Shown: piece after piece, positions 34,485 through 43,769 of the stretch
How the letters are laid out: each line of letters starts with the position of its first letter
Numbering within the stretch: position 1 is the stretch's first letter
Assembly (NCBI GenBank): GCA_041398785.1
Contig: JAWKUA010000002.1
Coordinates: 186,001 to 250,000, forward strand
From: Planctomycetaceae bacterium
GTDB taxonomy: Bacteria > Planctomycetota > Planctomycetia > Planctomycetales > Planctomycetaceae
Direction of reading: 5' to 3'
DNA length: 64,000 bases
Program-made: the position numbers and the translations under genes
Notes under the pieces: generated by a model
Seen by the model: the letters and a program-made list of their open reading frames with translations, nothing else
The model's database searches: none
What the model was told of the DNA's origin: nothing

Positions 34485-37400
34485 ATGAGTATCGAAAGTC
34501 CAGAGTCACGGCGCATGGCACCAGTCTCCGCTGCCGTGCTTTCCCGATCGTGGCTTCGCATGAGCGGTGCGACGGCGGCAGCTCACCTGCGCGGACGAAT
34601 CGAAGATCTGCGACGCAAACGATTGATGATCGGCGGTACGTCCGGACTGTGCTGGGGCATGGTGGCGTTTCTGGGAATGCTGCTTGCGTGGGTGTGGATC
34701 GACCTGGTGCTGAATCTGCCTCCGTCGCTGCGAGTCACCGCCTGGCTGGCAGCCTGCGCGACGCTGATTGTCGTGATCGTCGGAAATTACCGAAAAGCGA
34801 AAGCGTCCAGCGCAGACAGTGTGCTGGCTCGGCAGTTGGATTCCATTGTCCGGTCGGGAGGTCAAATTCAATCGGGGCTGGATTTGGCCTCGCGACCTTT
34901 GCCATCCGGCAGGCGTCCGAATCAGCCACGGCCCCAAAAAACGACAGCGGATGCAGAGCTGCGTCTCGCGGGAACAGCAGCGCTGACGTCTCAGCTTGCT
35001 GACATCGCCGTTCGCAGAGCAGCGCTGCTGGCGGACGGCGTTTTGCACGACGCGGTTGTCCCTGTGTCGCCGCTGCTGAAGGCTGTCGCGGCCGCGTGTG
35101 GCGCCGCGTTTGTGTTGTTTCTTGCGGTCATTATCGGACCGCGAATGGCGTGGACGGAAATCAAGCGGTTCTTCAATCCGTACGGCGATCATCCCGCCTG
35201 GTCACAATACGGCTTCGACGTGACGCCGGAATTCGCCAGTGTCCGCTACGGCGAAAGTCTCGAAATCGAAGCGACTGTGGCAGGTCCATCGGTTGAGCAG
35301 CTTGACCTGGTGCTGGTACCTCCGTCCGGTCTGCGTTCCGGAAGTCTCGACGATATCGAACCGCTGGATGTTCTGCCGATGTTTCCGGAATCGTCCGGTG
35401 CCTGGCACGCTTCGATCGCCAACATCACGGAACCGTTCGAATACTTCGTTCGAGTCCGCCGGGCGCGCAGTGCGGCGTTTCGCGTTGACGTGATTACGGT
35501 TCCGGAGATCAGCGACGTGCGAGTCGAAGTGATCTCGCCGCTGTACACCGGGATGGCACCGTTTCGAGGCTCCGTGCCGACTCAGGGAATTGAAGGGCTG
35601 CCGGGAACAGAAGTGACATTCACCGCGACCAGCAATCGTCCGCTGACCGGCGGCTTGCTGGACATTATCAGCGACGCCGGCACATCAACTTTGGTCAGGA
35701 TGCTGCCAGAAGGTGCGCTGCTTCCGAACTCCGATCCCGCTGAAATACTTTCAACGGGATCACAGTCCGGTTATGCCGAAACGCACAGCGTCACCGGCAG
35801 CTTTGTGATCACCGACAATGGTCGAGTCGACCTGACTGTGATTGACGAAGCCGGACAGCAGTCTGCAGAAGCGTTTTCTGTTCCCGTGCGTCTGCTGCAG
35901 GACCAGTCGCCGATCGTTCGCTTGCTGCAGCCTCGTGCCGTCTCGTTTGCGACTCCCACCGCAATGCTGCCGGTCCAGGTCGCGGCCGAAGATGACTACG
36001 GATTGCGGCGATGTCAGCTTTTCCGCAGCCTGAACGATTCGCGTCACCTGCCGATGGATCTGCCGACACCGGAAGGCACGCCGCGTCGATTCCAGACGTC
36101 GACCATGCTGCCTCTGGCCGAATACGGACTGCAGCCCGGTGACGAAATCAAACTCTTCGCGCGAGTCGAAGACAACGATCCGAACGGCCCGGATGCTCCG
36201 ATTGGAAAGGGTTCTGAATCCGGTATCGTCACGGTGCGCATCATTTCACAGGAAGACCTGGAGCGCGTCCAGCAGCAGAAGGCCGGCATGGAAATGATGA
36301 TGTCGCGCTACCAGCAGGCTCAGCGCCGGCTGGAACGTCTGGCCGACGAAATGCGGCAGGTGAGGGAACAGCTTGAAGCCGCTCAGGCTGCGGATCCCGA
36401 TTCTCCGCCGACCGAAGAACTCCGACAAGAACTGCAGCAGCTTGCCGAACAAATGCAGCAGGAAGCCGAAGCCATCCAGCAACTTGGCGACAAACCACTG
36501 CCGCTGGAACTCGACAAGCAGCTTGCTCCGCAGCTTCAGGAAATGGCCGAGCGCCTTCGCGAACTCGCCGAACAGGCGGCCGGCATGTCGGCCAACCCGA
36601 ACTTCAATCCTCAGCAGGCCGCCGAACAGCTTCAGCAGATGATGGACGCGCTGCAGCGGGAACAGCAGCGACATCAGGACGAAGCTATGCAGCCGCTGCA
36701 GCAGCTTGCGCAGGTGCTGCCGCTGAAGCAGAACGAAGCGGAATTCACGCAACTGGTCCTGAAACAGCGGGAGCTTGCCGACCGGCTGAATTCTTTGAAA
36801 AACTCCGACGAAGCCAGCGACCCGGCCGAACGCGCACGGATGCGGGAACTGGAAGAAGAACAGCATCGCGTCCGCGAACAGCTCAGCGATTTGCTGGACC
36901 GCATCGAGGAAAACGCCAACAGCCTTCCCGACGATCCGAAGCTGGACAAGCTGCGACAGTCCGCGCTGGAATTTGCTCAGGCCGTGCGAGACAGCCAGGC
37001 CACCACCGAAATGGCCGACGCCGAAAGTTCCCTGACGGAATTCAACGGCGGCAACGGACACTTCCATTCCGAAAACGCGGCGCAGTTGCTTGAGCAGTTT
37101 CTCGGTCAGTGCCAGGCGATGGGCGGAGCGGCCGGTGAATCGCTTCCGCAGTTCAACCCGAGTCTGGGCAGCAGCATGGCGCAGACACTGAATCAGCTTG
37201 TTCCCGGCATGGGCAATGGAATGAGCGGCTCGGGTATGGGTCAGGCCGGCAGCGGAGGTTACAGTACGAATATGGCGACGATGAACAATGTCGGCATGTA
37301 CGGCGGCCTGCCGGTGCTGGATCCGAGCAGTTCGTCATCGGGCGGCTCGGAAAGCGACATGGCCGCAGGAATCTTCAGCAGCCCGTTTGCCTCGGGACAG

Positions 37401-37535
37401 AACGAATCCGGCACCGGCTTCACGGCCAGTCAGACAAACCCGGCGTTCGGCGGAGCGGACTGGGGTGTTCCCATTCAATACCGCCGCCAGGCGGGCAGGT
37501 ACCTGCAACAACTCGCGGAGGAACTGGAACAATGA
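34485..37535 (+). CDS. Large membrane coiled-coil protein (DUF4175-like), cluster 1
   Basis: The product is 1016 residues. Hydrophobic segments lie near 50-75, 82-98 and 195-220. Then come Ig-like beta regions (about 240-580). A very long charged/Gln-rich coiled-coil spans about 590-870, with many LAEQMQQEAEAIQQL-like heptads. The C terminus is Gly/Ser/Met-rich (QLVPGMGNGMSGSGMGQAGS), ending in a conserved-looking helix (RRQAGRYLQQLAEELEQ). GAAGG lies 7 nt before ATG. Its stop overlaps the start of the DUF4159 gene as ATGA, so the two are coupled. The layout matches the giant protein of cluster 2 (51176-55285). It probably spans the periplasm as a rod; function is unknown. Confidence 0.82.
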   Translation: MSIESPESRRMAPVSAAVLSRSWLRMSGATAAAHLRGRIEDLRRKRLMIGGTSGLCWGMVAFLGMLLAWVWIDLVLNLPPSLRVTAWLAACATLIVVIVGNYRKAKASSADSVLARQLDSIVRSGGQIQSGLDLASRPLPSGRRPNQPRPQKTTADAELRLAGTAALTSQLADIAVRRAALLADGVLHDAVVPVSPLLKAVAAACGAAFVLFLAVIIGPRMAWTEIKRFFNPYGDHPAWSQYGFDVTPEFASVRYGESLEIEATVAGPSVEQLDLVLVPPSGLRSGSLDDIEPLDVLPMFPESSGAWHASIANITEPFEYFVRVRRARSAAFRVDVITVPEISDVRVEVISPLYTGMAPFRGSVPTQGIEGLPGTEVTFTATSNRPLTGGLLDIISDAGTSTLVRMLPEGALLPNSDPAEILSTGSQSGYAETHSVTGSFVITDNGRVDLTVIDEAGQQSAEAFSVPVRLLQDQSPIVRLLQPRAVSFATPTAMLPVQVAAEDDYGLRRCQLFRSLNDSRHLPMDLPTPEGTPRRFQTSTMLPLAEYGLQPGDEIKLFARVEDNDPNGPDAPIGKGSESGIVTVRIISQEDLERVQQQKAGMEMMMSRYQQAQRRLERLADEMRQVREQLEAAQAADPDSPPTEELRQELQQLAEQMQQEAEAIQQLGDKPLPLELDKQLAPQLQEMAERLRELAEQAAGMSANPNFNPQQAAEQLQQMMDALQREQQRHQDEAMQPLQQLAQVLPLKQNEAEFTQLVLKQRELADRLNSLKNSDEASDPAERARMRELEEEQHRVREQLSDLLDRIEENANSLPDDPKLDKLRQSALEFAQAVRDSQATTEMADAESSLTEFNGGNGHFHSENAAQLLEQFLGQCQAMGGAAGESLPQFNPSLGSSMAQTLNQLVPGMGNGMSGSGMGQAGSGGYSTNMATMNNVGMYGGLPVLDPSSSSSGGSESDMAAGIFSSPFASGQNESGTGFTASQTNPAFGGADWGVPIQYRRQAGRYLQQLAEELEQ

Positions 37536-38284
37536 TCATCAAGTTACCACAACGATCGGCAGTGTTCGTTATTCCGGCGGTCATGCTGTGCCAGATCCTG
37601 CCCGCAACTCTTCGTGCGAAAGACACGGCGCCCGCCGTCGCTGCGATTCCCGGCGACAACGCGCCGACGGTCCCCGATCCGCAGCAGGTCGGCGGTGAAG
37701 CCGACAGCGTGGTTCAGGTGGCCAACCTGATCTATGCCGGAGTGAAAAGCAGCCAGTGTTTTTCCGACCACTTTCTGGCAGCCGCCGAACAGGATTCGGC
37801 AATCTCCACCAGTCGCCGGTTTCATGCGGTGAAACTCAGTTCCGACGAAGTCTTTAATCATCCGATGGTCATCATGACGGGCGAAGGCGAATTCACGCTG
37901 ACCGATGCCGAACGGGAAAACCTGCGACAGTATCTGACTCGCGGCGGCTTTCTGCTGGCGTCGGCGGGATGTTCGTCGAAGGAATGGAACCGGTCGTTCC
38001 GGCGCGAGATGACGGCCATCTTTCCCGATCAGCCGACGACTCCGATCAGCTACGATCATCCTGTGTTCAATACGGTCCACCGGATCGATTCTCTGAAAGC
38101 GAAACACGGTGAACCGAAACCGCTGGAGGGAGTCACGCTGGACGGAAGGCTGGCCGTGATCTATTCGGAAGATGGTCTGAACGACACCGCCCACGCGCAG
38201 GGCTGCTGCTGCTGTGGCGGCAACGAAATCACCAACTGCATCGATGTGAACGTGAACATCCTGGCCTACGCGCTGCTGTTTTAA
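37532..38284 (+). CDS. DUF4159 protein with a CCCC motif, cluster 1
   Basis: The product is 250 residues with a signal peptide (VFVIPAVMLCQILPATLRA). The DUF4159 core is clear: FNHPMVIMTGEGEFTLTDAE, then LRQYLTRGGFLLASAGC, then YDHPVFNTVHRI, ending CIDVNVNILAYALLF. The fold resembles glutamine-amidotransferase-like domains but no catalytic triad is visible. Near the C terminus are four consecutive cysteines (AQGCCCCGGNEITNC), absent from the cluster 2 paralogue at 60157-61011. These could bind a metal or form disulfides in the periplasm. It is translationally coupled to the coiled-coil gene. I expect it to be periplasmic and to work with the complex. Confidence 0.87.
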   Translation: MIIKLPQRSAVFVIPAVMLCQILPATLRAKDTAPAVAAIPGDNAPTVPDPQQVGGEADSVVQVANLIYAGVKSSQCFSDHFLAAAEQDSAISTSRRFHAVKLSSDEVFNHPMVIMTGEGEFTLTDAERENLRQYLTRGGFLLASAGCSSKEWNRSFRREMTAIFPDQPTTPISYDHPVFNTVHRIDSLKAKHGEPKPLEGVTLDGRLAVIYSEDGLNDTAHAQGCCCCGGNEITNCIDVNVNILAYALLF

Positions 38285-38316
38285 GGTTCGGCCGCGACCC
38301 GCGGGGAGCGTGAACG

Positions 38317-40020
38317 ATGGCGGTTTCTGACGCAGCAAACGGCAATGCGGGCTTGAGCGCGTCGACCGCCTGCATCCATCCCGGTGCCACGACGTCTCTG
38401 CGCTTACCGCAACATGCAGTTCCGCATCAATCCGTTTTCGCTGGCGCCGCGCAACGCATCGTCGGCGCCGTAGTGTTGATGCTCACGATCTTCGGCTGCG
38501 ATCCCCCGGCGACCGAACAACAGTCCGGCGATTCATCGACCAAACCGGTGCGCCCCGTCACCGTCATCGCCAGCGGTGATACTCACGGGTGGATCATGCC
38601 GTGCGGCTGCACGTCGAATCAGTCCGGCGGTCTGCTGCGGCGCGGAAGCTACGTGGATGAACGTCGAGAGTCCGGTGAAGTCATACTGGTCGACGTCGGT
38701 GGAGCGGCCGACGGCACCGCGCCGTATCAGCTCGAACGCTTTCGCGCTATCCTGAAGGGCGAACACTCAATGGAACTCGCGGCTCACAATCTGGGCGCCG
38801 CCGAGATCGCGTTCGGCGCGGAAGTGCTGCAACAGCTTTCTCAGGAAACCGGCATCACGTTTATTTCCGCCAATGCCCGTGACCACGCCGGTCAACTGCT
38901 GACCACGCCGTTCGTTCTGGCGGAGCAGGGCGGGCAGAAGATACTCATCACCGGAGTACTCTCACCTTCGTTCGCGGATCGCAACACGCAGGTCAGCGAT
39001 CCTGCCGACGCGATTCTGGCTGTCGTCAATGACGTCGGTGCGGACCAGAACAGGCTGGTCGTGCTGGCCTATCTTCCGGTCGACGAACTGAGACAGCTTG
39101 CCGAAACGCTGCCCGAAGCCCACGTCATCATCGGCGGCCCGACGGGGCAGAGTCTGGCTCCTGAACAGATCGGTCCCGTGCTGCTGACATCAGCCACAAA
39201 CAAAGGCAAGTTTCTGGCGGAAGTCACTTTTCCGGCGAAAGCCTCCGATCCTCCGGCCGCGAAGGTTGTCGAAATGTCGCCGCAGTGGTCCGATCACCCG
39301 GTTCAAAGACAAAATCTGACTGCGTTCCGACAGATCCTTGCCGAACGGGATTTCTCCGCCGACGAAAGCGGGCTCGTCGCGGCGCGGTTCGGGACGGATG
39401 GAGATCGGCATAGCGACGCGAATTCTCATGGCGGCCGGAATTCAAACGGCCACGCAAGTTTGAACGGCGACCTGAATCGGGAGGGCGAGGCTCCTGCCGA
39501 GCCAATGAACCGGGAGGGCGAGGCTCCTGCTAAGCCGCCTGGGCCGCGTGACTTTCCCCGCCGTAGCGGCTCGGGGGAAGCCTCTCGCTCCCTCGTCGGC
39601 AGGTCCGCAGAAGCCCCGCCGTTCCCGGAAGGAATCGCCAGCGGCCGATCACAGCGGATCTCCGGAACGGAATCCTGTCGCGACTGTCACGCCGAAAGCT
39701 GCGACGTCTGGGACGCCACCGGACACGCTCACGCATGGCAGCGCCTGCAGGACGAGGATGGAGCACACGTCGACCCGTTTTGTCAGAAGTGCCACACCAC
39801 GGGCTACGGTCTGCCGGGCGGATTCCATTCGATGAAGCACAGCGTCGATCGAGTCAACGTCGGCTGCGAAAGCTGCCACGGCCCGTCGAAGGACCACGTC
39901 GCCGACAGCAATCGCCGCACACCGCTTGATGCCGTCGGTTCGTGTGTGCAATGCCACGACGAAGAAAACAGCCCGGAGTTTGAGTTCGGTGAATACTGGA
40001 AAAGGATCCGGCATGAATGA
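38317..40020 (+). CDS. Lipoprotein: phosphoesterase-like domain plus four c-type haem motifs
   Basis: The product is 567 residues. GGGAG lies 8 nt before ATG. A lipobox (LMLTIFGC, Cys61) follows an unusually long n-region of about 48 residues. Residues 75-330 resemble a metallophosphatase/5'-nucleotidase domain (IASGDTHGWIMPCGC), but the later metal ligands are not evident, so activity is doubtful. A linker of about 95 residues (355-450) holds two in-frame NREGEAPAEP-type repeats. The C-terminal part has four CxxCH haem sites at Cys454, 489, 517 and 543, resembling multihaem cytochromes of the c554 type. It probably carries out electron transfer at the outside of a membrane. Its end overlaps the next gene by 8 bp. 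Confidence 0.85.
   Translation: MAVSDAANGNAGLSASTACIHPGATTSLRLPQHAVPHQSVFAGAAQRIVGAVVLMLTIFGCDPPATEQQSGDSSTKPVRPVTVIASGDTHGWIMPCGCTSNQSGGLLRRGSYVDERRESGEVILVDVGGAADGTAPYQLERFRAILKGEHSMELAAHNLGAAEIAFGAEVLQQLSQETGITFISANARDHAGQLLTTPFVLAEQGGQKILITGVLSPSFADRNTQVSDPADAILAVVNDVGADQNRLVVLAYLPVDELRQLAETLPEAHVIIGGPTGQSLAPEQIGPVLLTSATNKGKFLAEVTFPAKASDPPAAKVVEMSPQWSDHPVQRQNLTAFRQILAERDFSADESGLVAARFGTDGDRHSDANSHGGRNSNGHASLNGDLNREGEAPAEPMNREGEAPAKPPGPRDFPRRSGSGEASRSLVGRSAEAPPFPEGIASGRSQRISGTESCRDCHAESCDVWDATGHAHAWQRLQDEDGAHVDPFCQKCHTTGYGLPGGFHSMKHSVDRVNVGCESCHGPSKDHVADSNRRTPLDAVGSCVQCHDEENSPEFEFGEYWKRIRHE
39474..39580 (+). repeat. In-frame NREGEAPAEP-type repeat pair within a gene
   Basis: Two copies with a 33-bp period (39474-39503 and 39507-39536) encode NREGEAPAEP and NREGEAPAKP. 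Then, after about 30 bases, a GSGEAS-encoding block follows. The related copy at 5035-5114 on the minus strand has the same order. The insertion lies in the linker between the phosphoesterase-like and haem domains and keeps the frame. Confidence 0.8.
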
Positions 40021-43000
40021 GCTTTCCTGTGTGAAGGCGAAACGTCGCAGGCAATTCGCGCAATGTCTTTCATCACCGCACCAGCGCGCGATTGCGATGG
40101 CGGGTTTGCCGTCTGCGTCCACTTCGGTCACGGCGGCACCGCGGAAATGCTCGCGCGGGTTTGCGATTTGTCACATCACGATCGCGCTGATCATCACCGG
40201 GATTGCTGCCCGCGTATTCGCCGACGAACAACTTTCTGACATGCCGTCAGTCTCCGAGGCGACTCACGAAATCGCCTGGCTGCATGCTCTCGACCGCGCT
40301 CAGGAACTGGGCCGCACACGGCGGGCTCCCGTGCTGGTTATCGCCGGCGCCGTCTGGTGCGGGCCATGCCGACTGCTCGAAGAAGAACTGAAACAGTCCG
40401 CCGTCCAGGACGAACTGCAGAACTGGGTCCCCGTTCATCTGGATGTCGACGACGATCCCGCTGCGGCAACGCAGCTTGCCGTGTCGTCGATTCCGGCACT
40501 GCGAATTCTCAGTCCCGATGGCCGACTGGTCGCGTCGCGTGAGGGATTTCTGGAAGCGGGAGAACTCGCGGCCTGGCTGCAGTCACAGTTCGCCGAAGCC
40601 ACCGATGCCACCGGCGCCGATACCGCCGGCGGGCCGATGAATGCTCTGGCCGTGATCAACCTGATGAAGGACTTCCGCAGCCGCGAATCGTCCGTGCGGG
40701 AAGCTTCGATCAGCCGGCTGGCCGCTGTCCCGGAGAAAGCCGCCGCCGCCGTTGTGGCTGCCTTCGCTGACGGAAATCTGTCGGAACAGTTGGCCTGTAT
40801 CGAACTATTGTCGCTGTGGAATGCTCCCGTCGACGACCTCGACCCGTGGATCCCCGCATCGCTGTCGGCGGACAAGCTGCAGCGCCTGGACGGCTGGCTC
40901 GGCGAACACAACTTCGAAGCATCGAATCGCTCCGAAGAGCTTTCCGCCGCACAGTTGATCGAAATCCGGCGGCTGCTGACCAACATGCTGACGGCCGATG
41001 CCACCAGTGCCGCGGCGATGCGAGAACAACTGGCTCGCATGGGCACAGTCACGCTGCCGCTGGTGCGCGCCGCTCTGGCTGAAGCGACGTCCGACGTCGA
41101 ACGTTCGCGGCTGCTGGCGGCGAAGTATCGAATCGTCGCGACAGCCGATTTTCACGCGGGCTGGCCCGGCGGAATCGAACGCCTGGCGGCGATGGACTAC
41201 GACACTCGCATCGCCGCGGCCGCAGAACTGAGCGAACGAGCGACTCGCCGGGACGAATCGCTGCTGCTGGAACTGTTCGGCGATCCGGTACCGCTGATCC
41301 GCGAAATGAGCCTGAAAGCCCTGAAGCGAGTCAGCGGAACGTCAGCCAGCGGCGCACTGGTTCGACTACTGGACGACCCCGATCCCAATGTTCGAGCGGC
41401 CGTGCTGAAGCAGTTGGCCGAATCACCCACTCCGCTACTGGTTTCAAGAATCGCGGAACACGCGTCGCGCGAAACGGATCCCGACATCGTGGTCCATGCC
41501 GTCCGATTCCTGCGCGAAGTCCCCAGTGCAAACGCCGCGGAGGCTCTGGTCGGTCTGTTTCGACACGCAAGCTGGCGAGTCCGCGCGGAAGCCGCCGATG
41601 GCGTCAACCAGATGCTCGAACGCAACAGTTCTGAGTTCAACACGCTGCGACCGGCGCTGGCAAAGGGGTTTCAGTCGCTGCTGGACGACGAAGACGGCTA
41701 CGTCGTCGGTCAGGCAGTCGAAGGGCTGGCCAGTCTGAACAGCCACGCGTCGGTGGACCGTATGATCTCCGTCGCCGAACAGCGTCCGCAACTGGCACCA
41801 ACCGTGATCGAAGCGCTGGGAGCGACTTTCTCTTCCCACGAAATGACATCACCGACGCTGCGCCAGTTCTGTCATCACGAACTGCCGTCGGTGCGAGCGG
41901 CTGCCATCGTGCAACTGATCCGGATTGAAAGGAAGAAAGCAGCCGACGAATTGACAGCAGCCCTGAACGACCCGGAGTCCGATGTCCGCATGGCTGCCAT
42001 TGATGCGATCTTCGAACTGGCCATGGATCGGATCACGTCGCAACTGGACAACGCCGCCGATCCTGAGCCCGGTGGACTCGAATTCCACAGCCATGAAGGA
42101 ACGGACGAACCGGTGTCAATTCTCAGCCGCGTGCGTTCCCGGATCGGCGATCTGTTTTCCTCAACGGAGGCGACAGGTCTCGCAGAACTGGAGCAGTCCC
42201 TGGAGCAGGAACTGGAAGGCTCTACGGTGGTGCGAACAATCAGTGACGCCGCGGGCGATACGGATGCCCTGTTGGAAAAGGAACGAACGGACTACCGCAA
42301 TGGCGAATGGCTGTATGCTCGCGAATCAATGATTGCTGAGCTGCTGAACGCCGATAATCCCGAAGAACGGCTCGCCGCGGCACGCTACCTGTCCGTCGTT
42401 GGTCATCCCGCCGCGTTTGACGTGTTGCTGCAACTCGCGGATTCACGAAGTCACCTTGCAGGAGCCGCGCGGGCGTTTCCCGGACTGCTGCTGGCGGACA
42501 AGCTGCGGTTATTCGATCGCCTGGTGACGACGGCGGATGCCCGCAGCGATCTGGTGCTGGTCGCGGAATCTCTGGCGGATTCCCACGACAGCCGTGCCGC
42601 TTCGAAAATCTGGGATCTGCTGGCGAGTCAGGATGCCACGGCTCAGCTTGCCGCCGAACTGATGTTTCCCCTGCTTCAAACGTACACGTCGAAGCAATGG
42701 TATTCACTGTCGCAGCTTCCCGAATCGAAAGTTCAGTCAATCAAGGCGGCCTACACGCACATGGCGACGGAAGGTACTCGCTGGCAGCGTGTGACCGCAC
42801 TGGCCCTGCTGGGTAAAGTGGATTCAGCACTGGCTGCACAGTCCGCGGAATCGCAGTTGGACGACGACACGCTTTCGGCCGACATGCAGGCCGACGCGCT
42901 AAGCGCACTGCTTGTCTATTCGGACGACGCTACCGCCAGTGCTCGGGCCGCCGACGTGCTGTCATCGAACAATTCCGGGACGGACGAAAACGATCTGCTC

Positions 43001-43549
43001 CGCGAAACGGCATTGCTGTATCTGGCCTACGGCACGGAAGGAGTCGCAACAATCGGTGGAGCGCTGAGGCTGGAGAAATCGTCGGATTCGCACACAGTTT
43101 CGTACAGCTACGGCGGTACTGACCAGCCGCTTCCGAAACCACTTGTCGCACATGTTCCGGACAGCATCGCCGCCGAACATGTGAAACCGTTCCTGACTGC
43201 AGATCATCCCGCCACAACGGCAGCAGCGGCCTACCTGCTGACGTTGCTGGGACAGCCGGATCACGTTCAGGCAACAATCGACGCGTTTATGCGAACACCG
43301 GACAACAAGGCAGCGCGTCGGCTTGCGGTGCGAGCGATCGCGGCAACGGATTCATCTCAGCATGTTCCGCTGCTGGCGAGGATTTACGAACAACTCAAGG
43401 CAGACCAGTACGCTCGGTATTATTCGGACATCGCCGAGTTCTACTGGACCATCCGCCCGATGACCGGCCCGGATGTGCTGGCGCTGCGAAAGCAAATTCG
43501 CGACGAACAAACCGCTGAAGTGCTTCGACGGCACATGCGGGAACAATGA
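40013..43549 (+). CDS. Exported thioredoxin-like protein with HEAT repeats
   Basis: The product is about 1178 residues. ATG at 40013 has AAAGGA 6 nt upstream and overlaps the cytochrome gene; an upstream ATG at 39926 lies deep in that gene. An N-terminal hydrophobic segment (about 50-68, ICHITIALIITGIAARVFA) suggests export. A thioredoxin fold follows with WCGPC near residue 115 and the cis-Pro region SSIPALRIL. The rest is alpha-helical HEAT-type repeat (for example DDPDPNVRAAVLKQL, then WRVRAEAADGVNQML), running to the C terminus. It may dock partners and exchange thiols with them. Placement after a multihaem lipoprotein hints at redox work in the periplasm. Not seen in cluster 2. Confidence 0.85.
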   Translation: MNELSCVKAKRRRQFAQCLSSPHQRAIAMAGLPSASTSVTAAPRKCSRGFAICHITIALIITGIAARVFADEQLSDMPSVSEATHEIAWLHALDRAQELGRTRRAPVLVIAGAVWCGPCRLLEEELKQSAVQDELQNWVPVHLDVDDDPAAATQLAVSSIPALRILSPDGRLVASREGFLEAGELAAWLQSQFAEATDATGADTAGGPMNALAVINLMKDFRSRESSVREASISRLAAVPEKAAAAVVAAFADGNLSEQLACIELLSLWNAPVDDLDPWIPASLSADKLQRLDGWLGEHNFEASNRSEELSAAQLIEIRRLLTNMLTADATSAAAMREQLARMGTVTLPLVRAALAEATSDVERSRLLAAKYRIVATADFHAGWPGGIERLAAMDYDTRIAAAAELSERATRRDESLLLELFGDPVPLIREMSLKALKRVSGTSASGALVRLLDDPDPNVRAAVLKQLAESPTPLLVSRIAEHASRETDPDIVVHAVRFLREVPSANAAEALVGLFRHASWRVRAEAADGVNQMLERNSSEFNTLRPALAKGFQSLLDDEDGYVVGQAVEGLASLNSHASVDRMISVAEQRPQLAPTVIEALGATFSSHEMTSPTLRQFCHHELPSVRAAAIVQLIRIERKKAADELTAALNDPESDVRMAAIDAIFELAMDRITSQLDNAADPEPGGLEFHSHEGTDEPVSILSRVRSRIGDLFSSTEATGLAELEQSLEQELEGSTVVRTISDAAGDTDALLEKERTDYRNGEWLYARESMIAELLNADNPEERLAAARYLSVVGHPAAFDVLLQLADSRSHLAGAARAFPGLLLADKLRLFDRLVTTADARSDLVLVAESLADSHDSRAASKIWDLLASQDATAQLAAELMFPLLQTYTSKQWYSLSQLPESKVQSIKAAYTHMATEGTRWQRVTALALLGKVDSALAAQSAESQLDDDTLSADMQADALSALLVYSDDATASARAADVLSSNNSGTDENDLLRETALLYLAYGTEGVATIGGALRLEKSSDSHTVSYSYGGTDQPLPKPLVAHVPDSIAAEHVKPFLTADHPATTAAAAYLLTLLGQPDHVQATIDAFMRTPDNKAARRLAVRAIAATDSSQHVPLLARIYEQLKADQYARYYSDIAEFYWTIRPMTGPDVLALRKQIRDEQTAEVLRRHMREQ

Positions 43550-43769
43550 ATCGTAGTGCAGGCAGTTGTGTAGCGAATTCGAAGCCCGCAATTTGCCACA
43601 CTCGTCAGTTGGACCAATAAGCATTTGGGAATTCTTCCGGAAACTCACTGATAACACGCTCACTAAAAAACATCGCCACGCTCGCAACTTTCGACGCCGG
43701 CGCGACACACCCGGCCTGATCGGCAGGATGTGAACCGGGAAAAAACATCAACAGGAAAGATCTTGTCGC

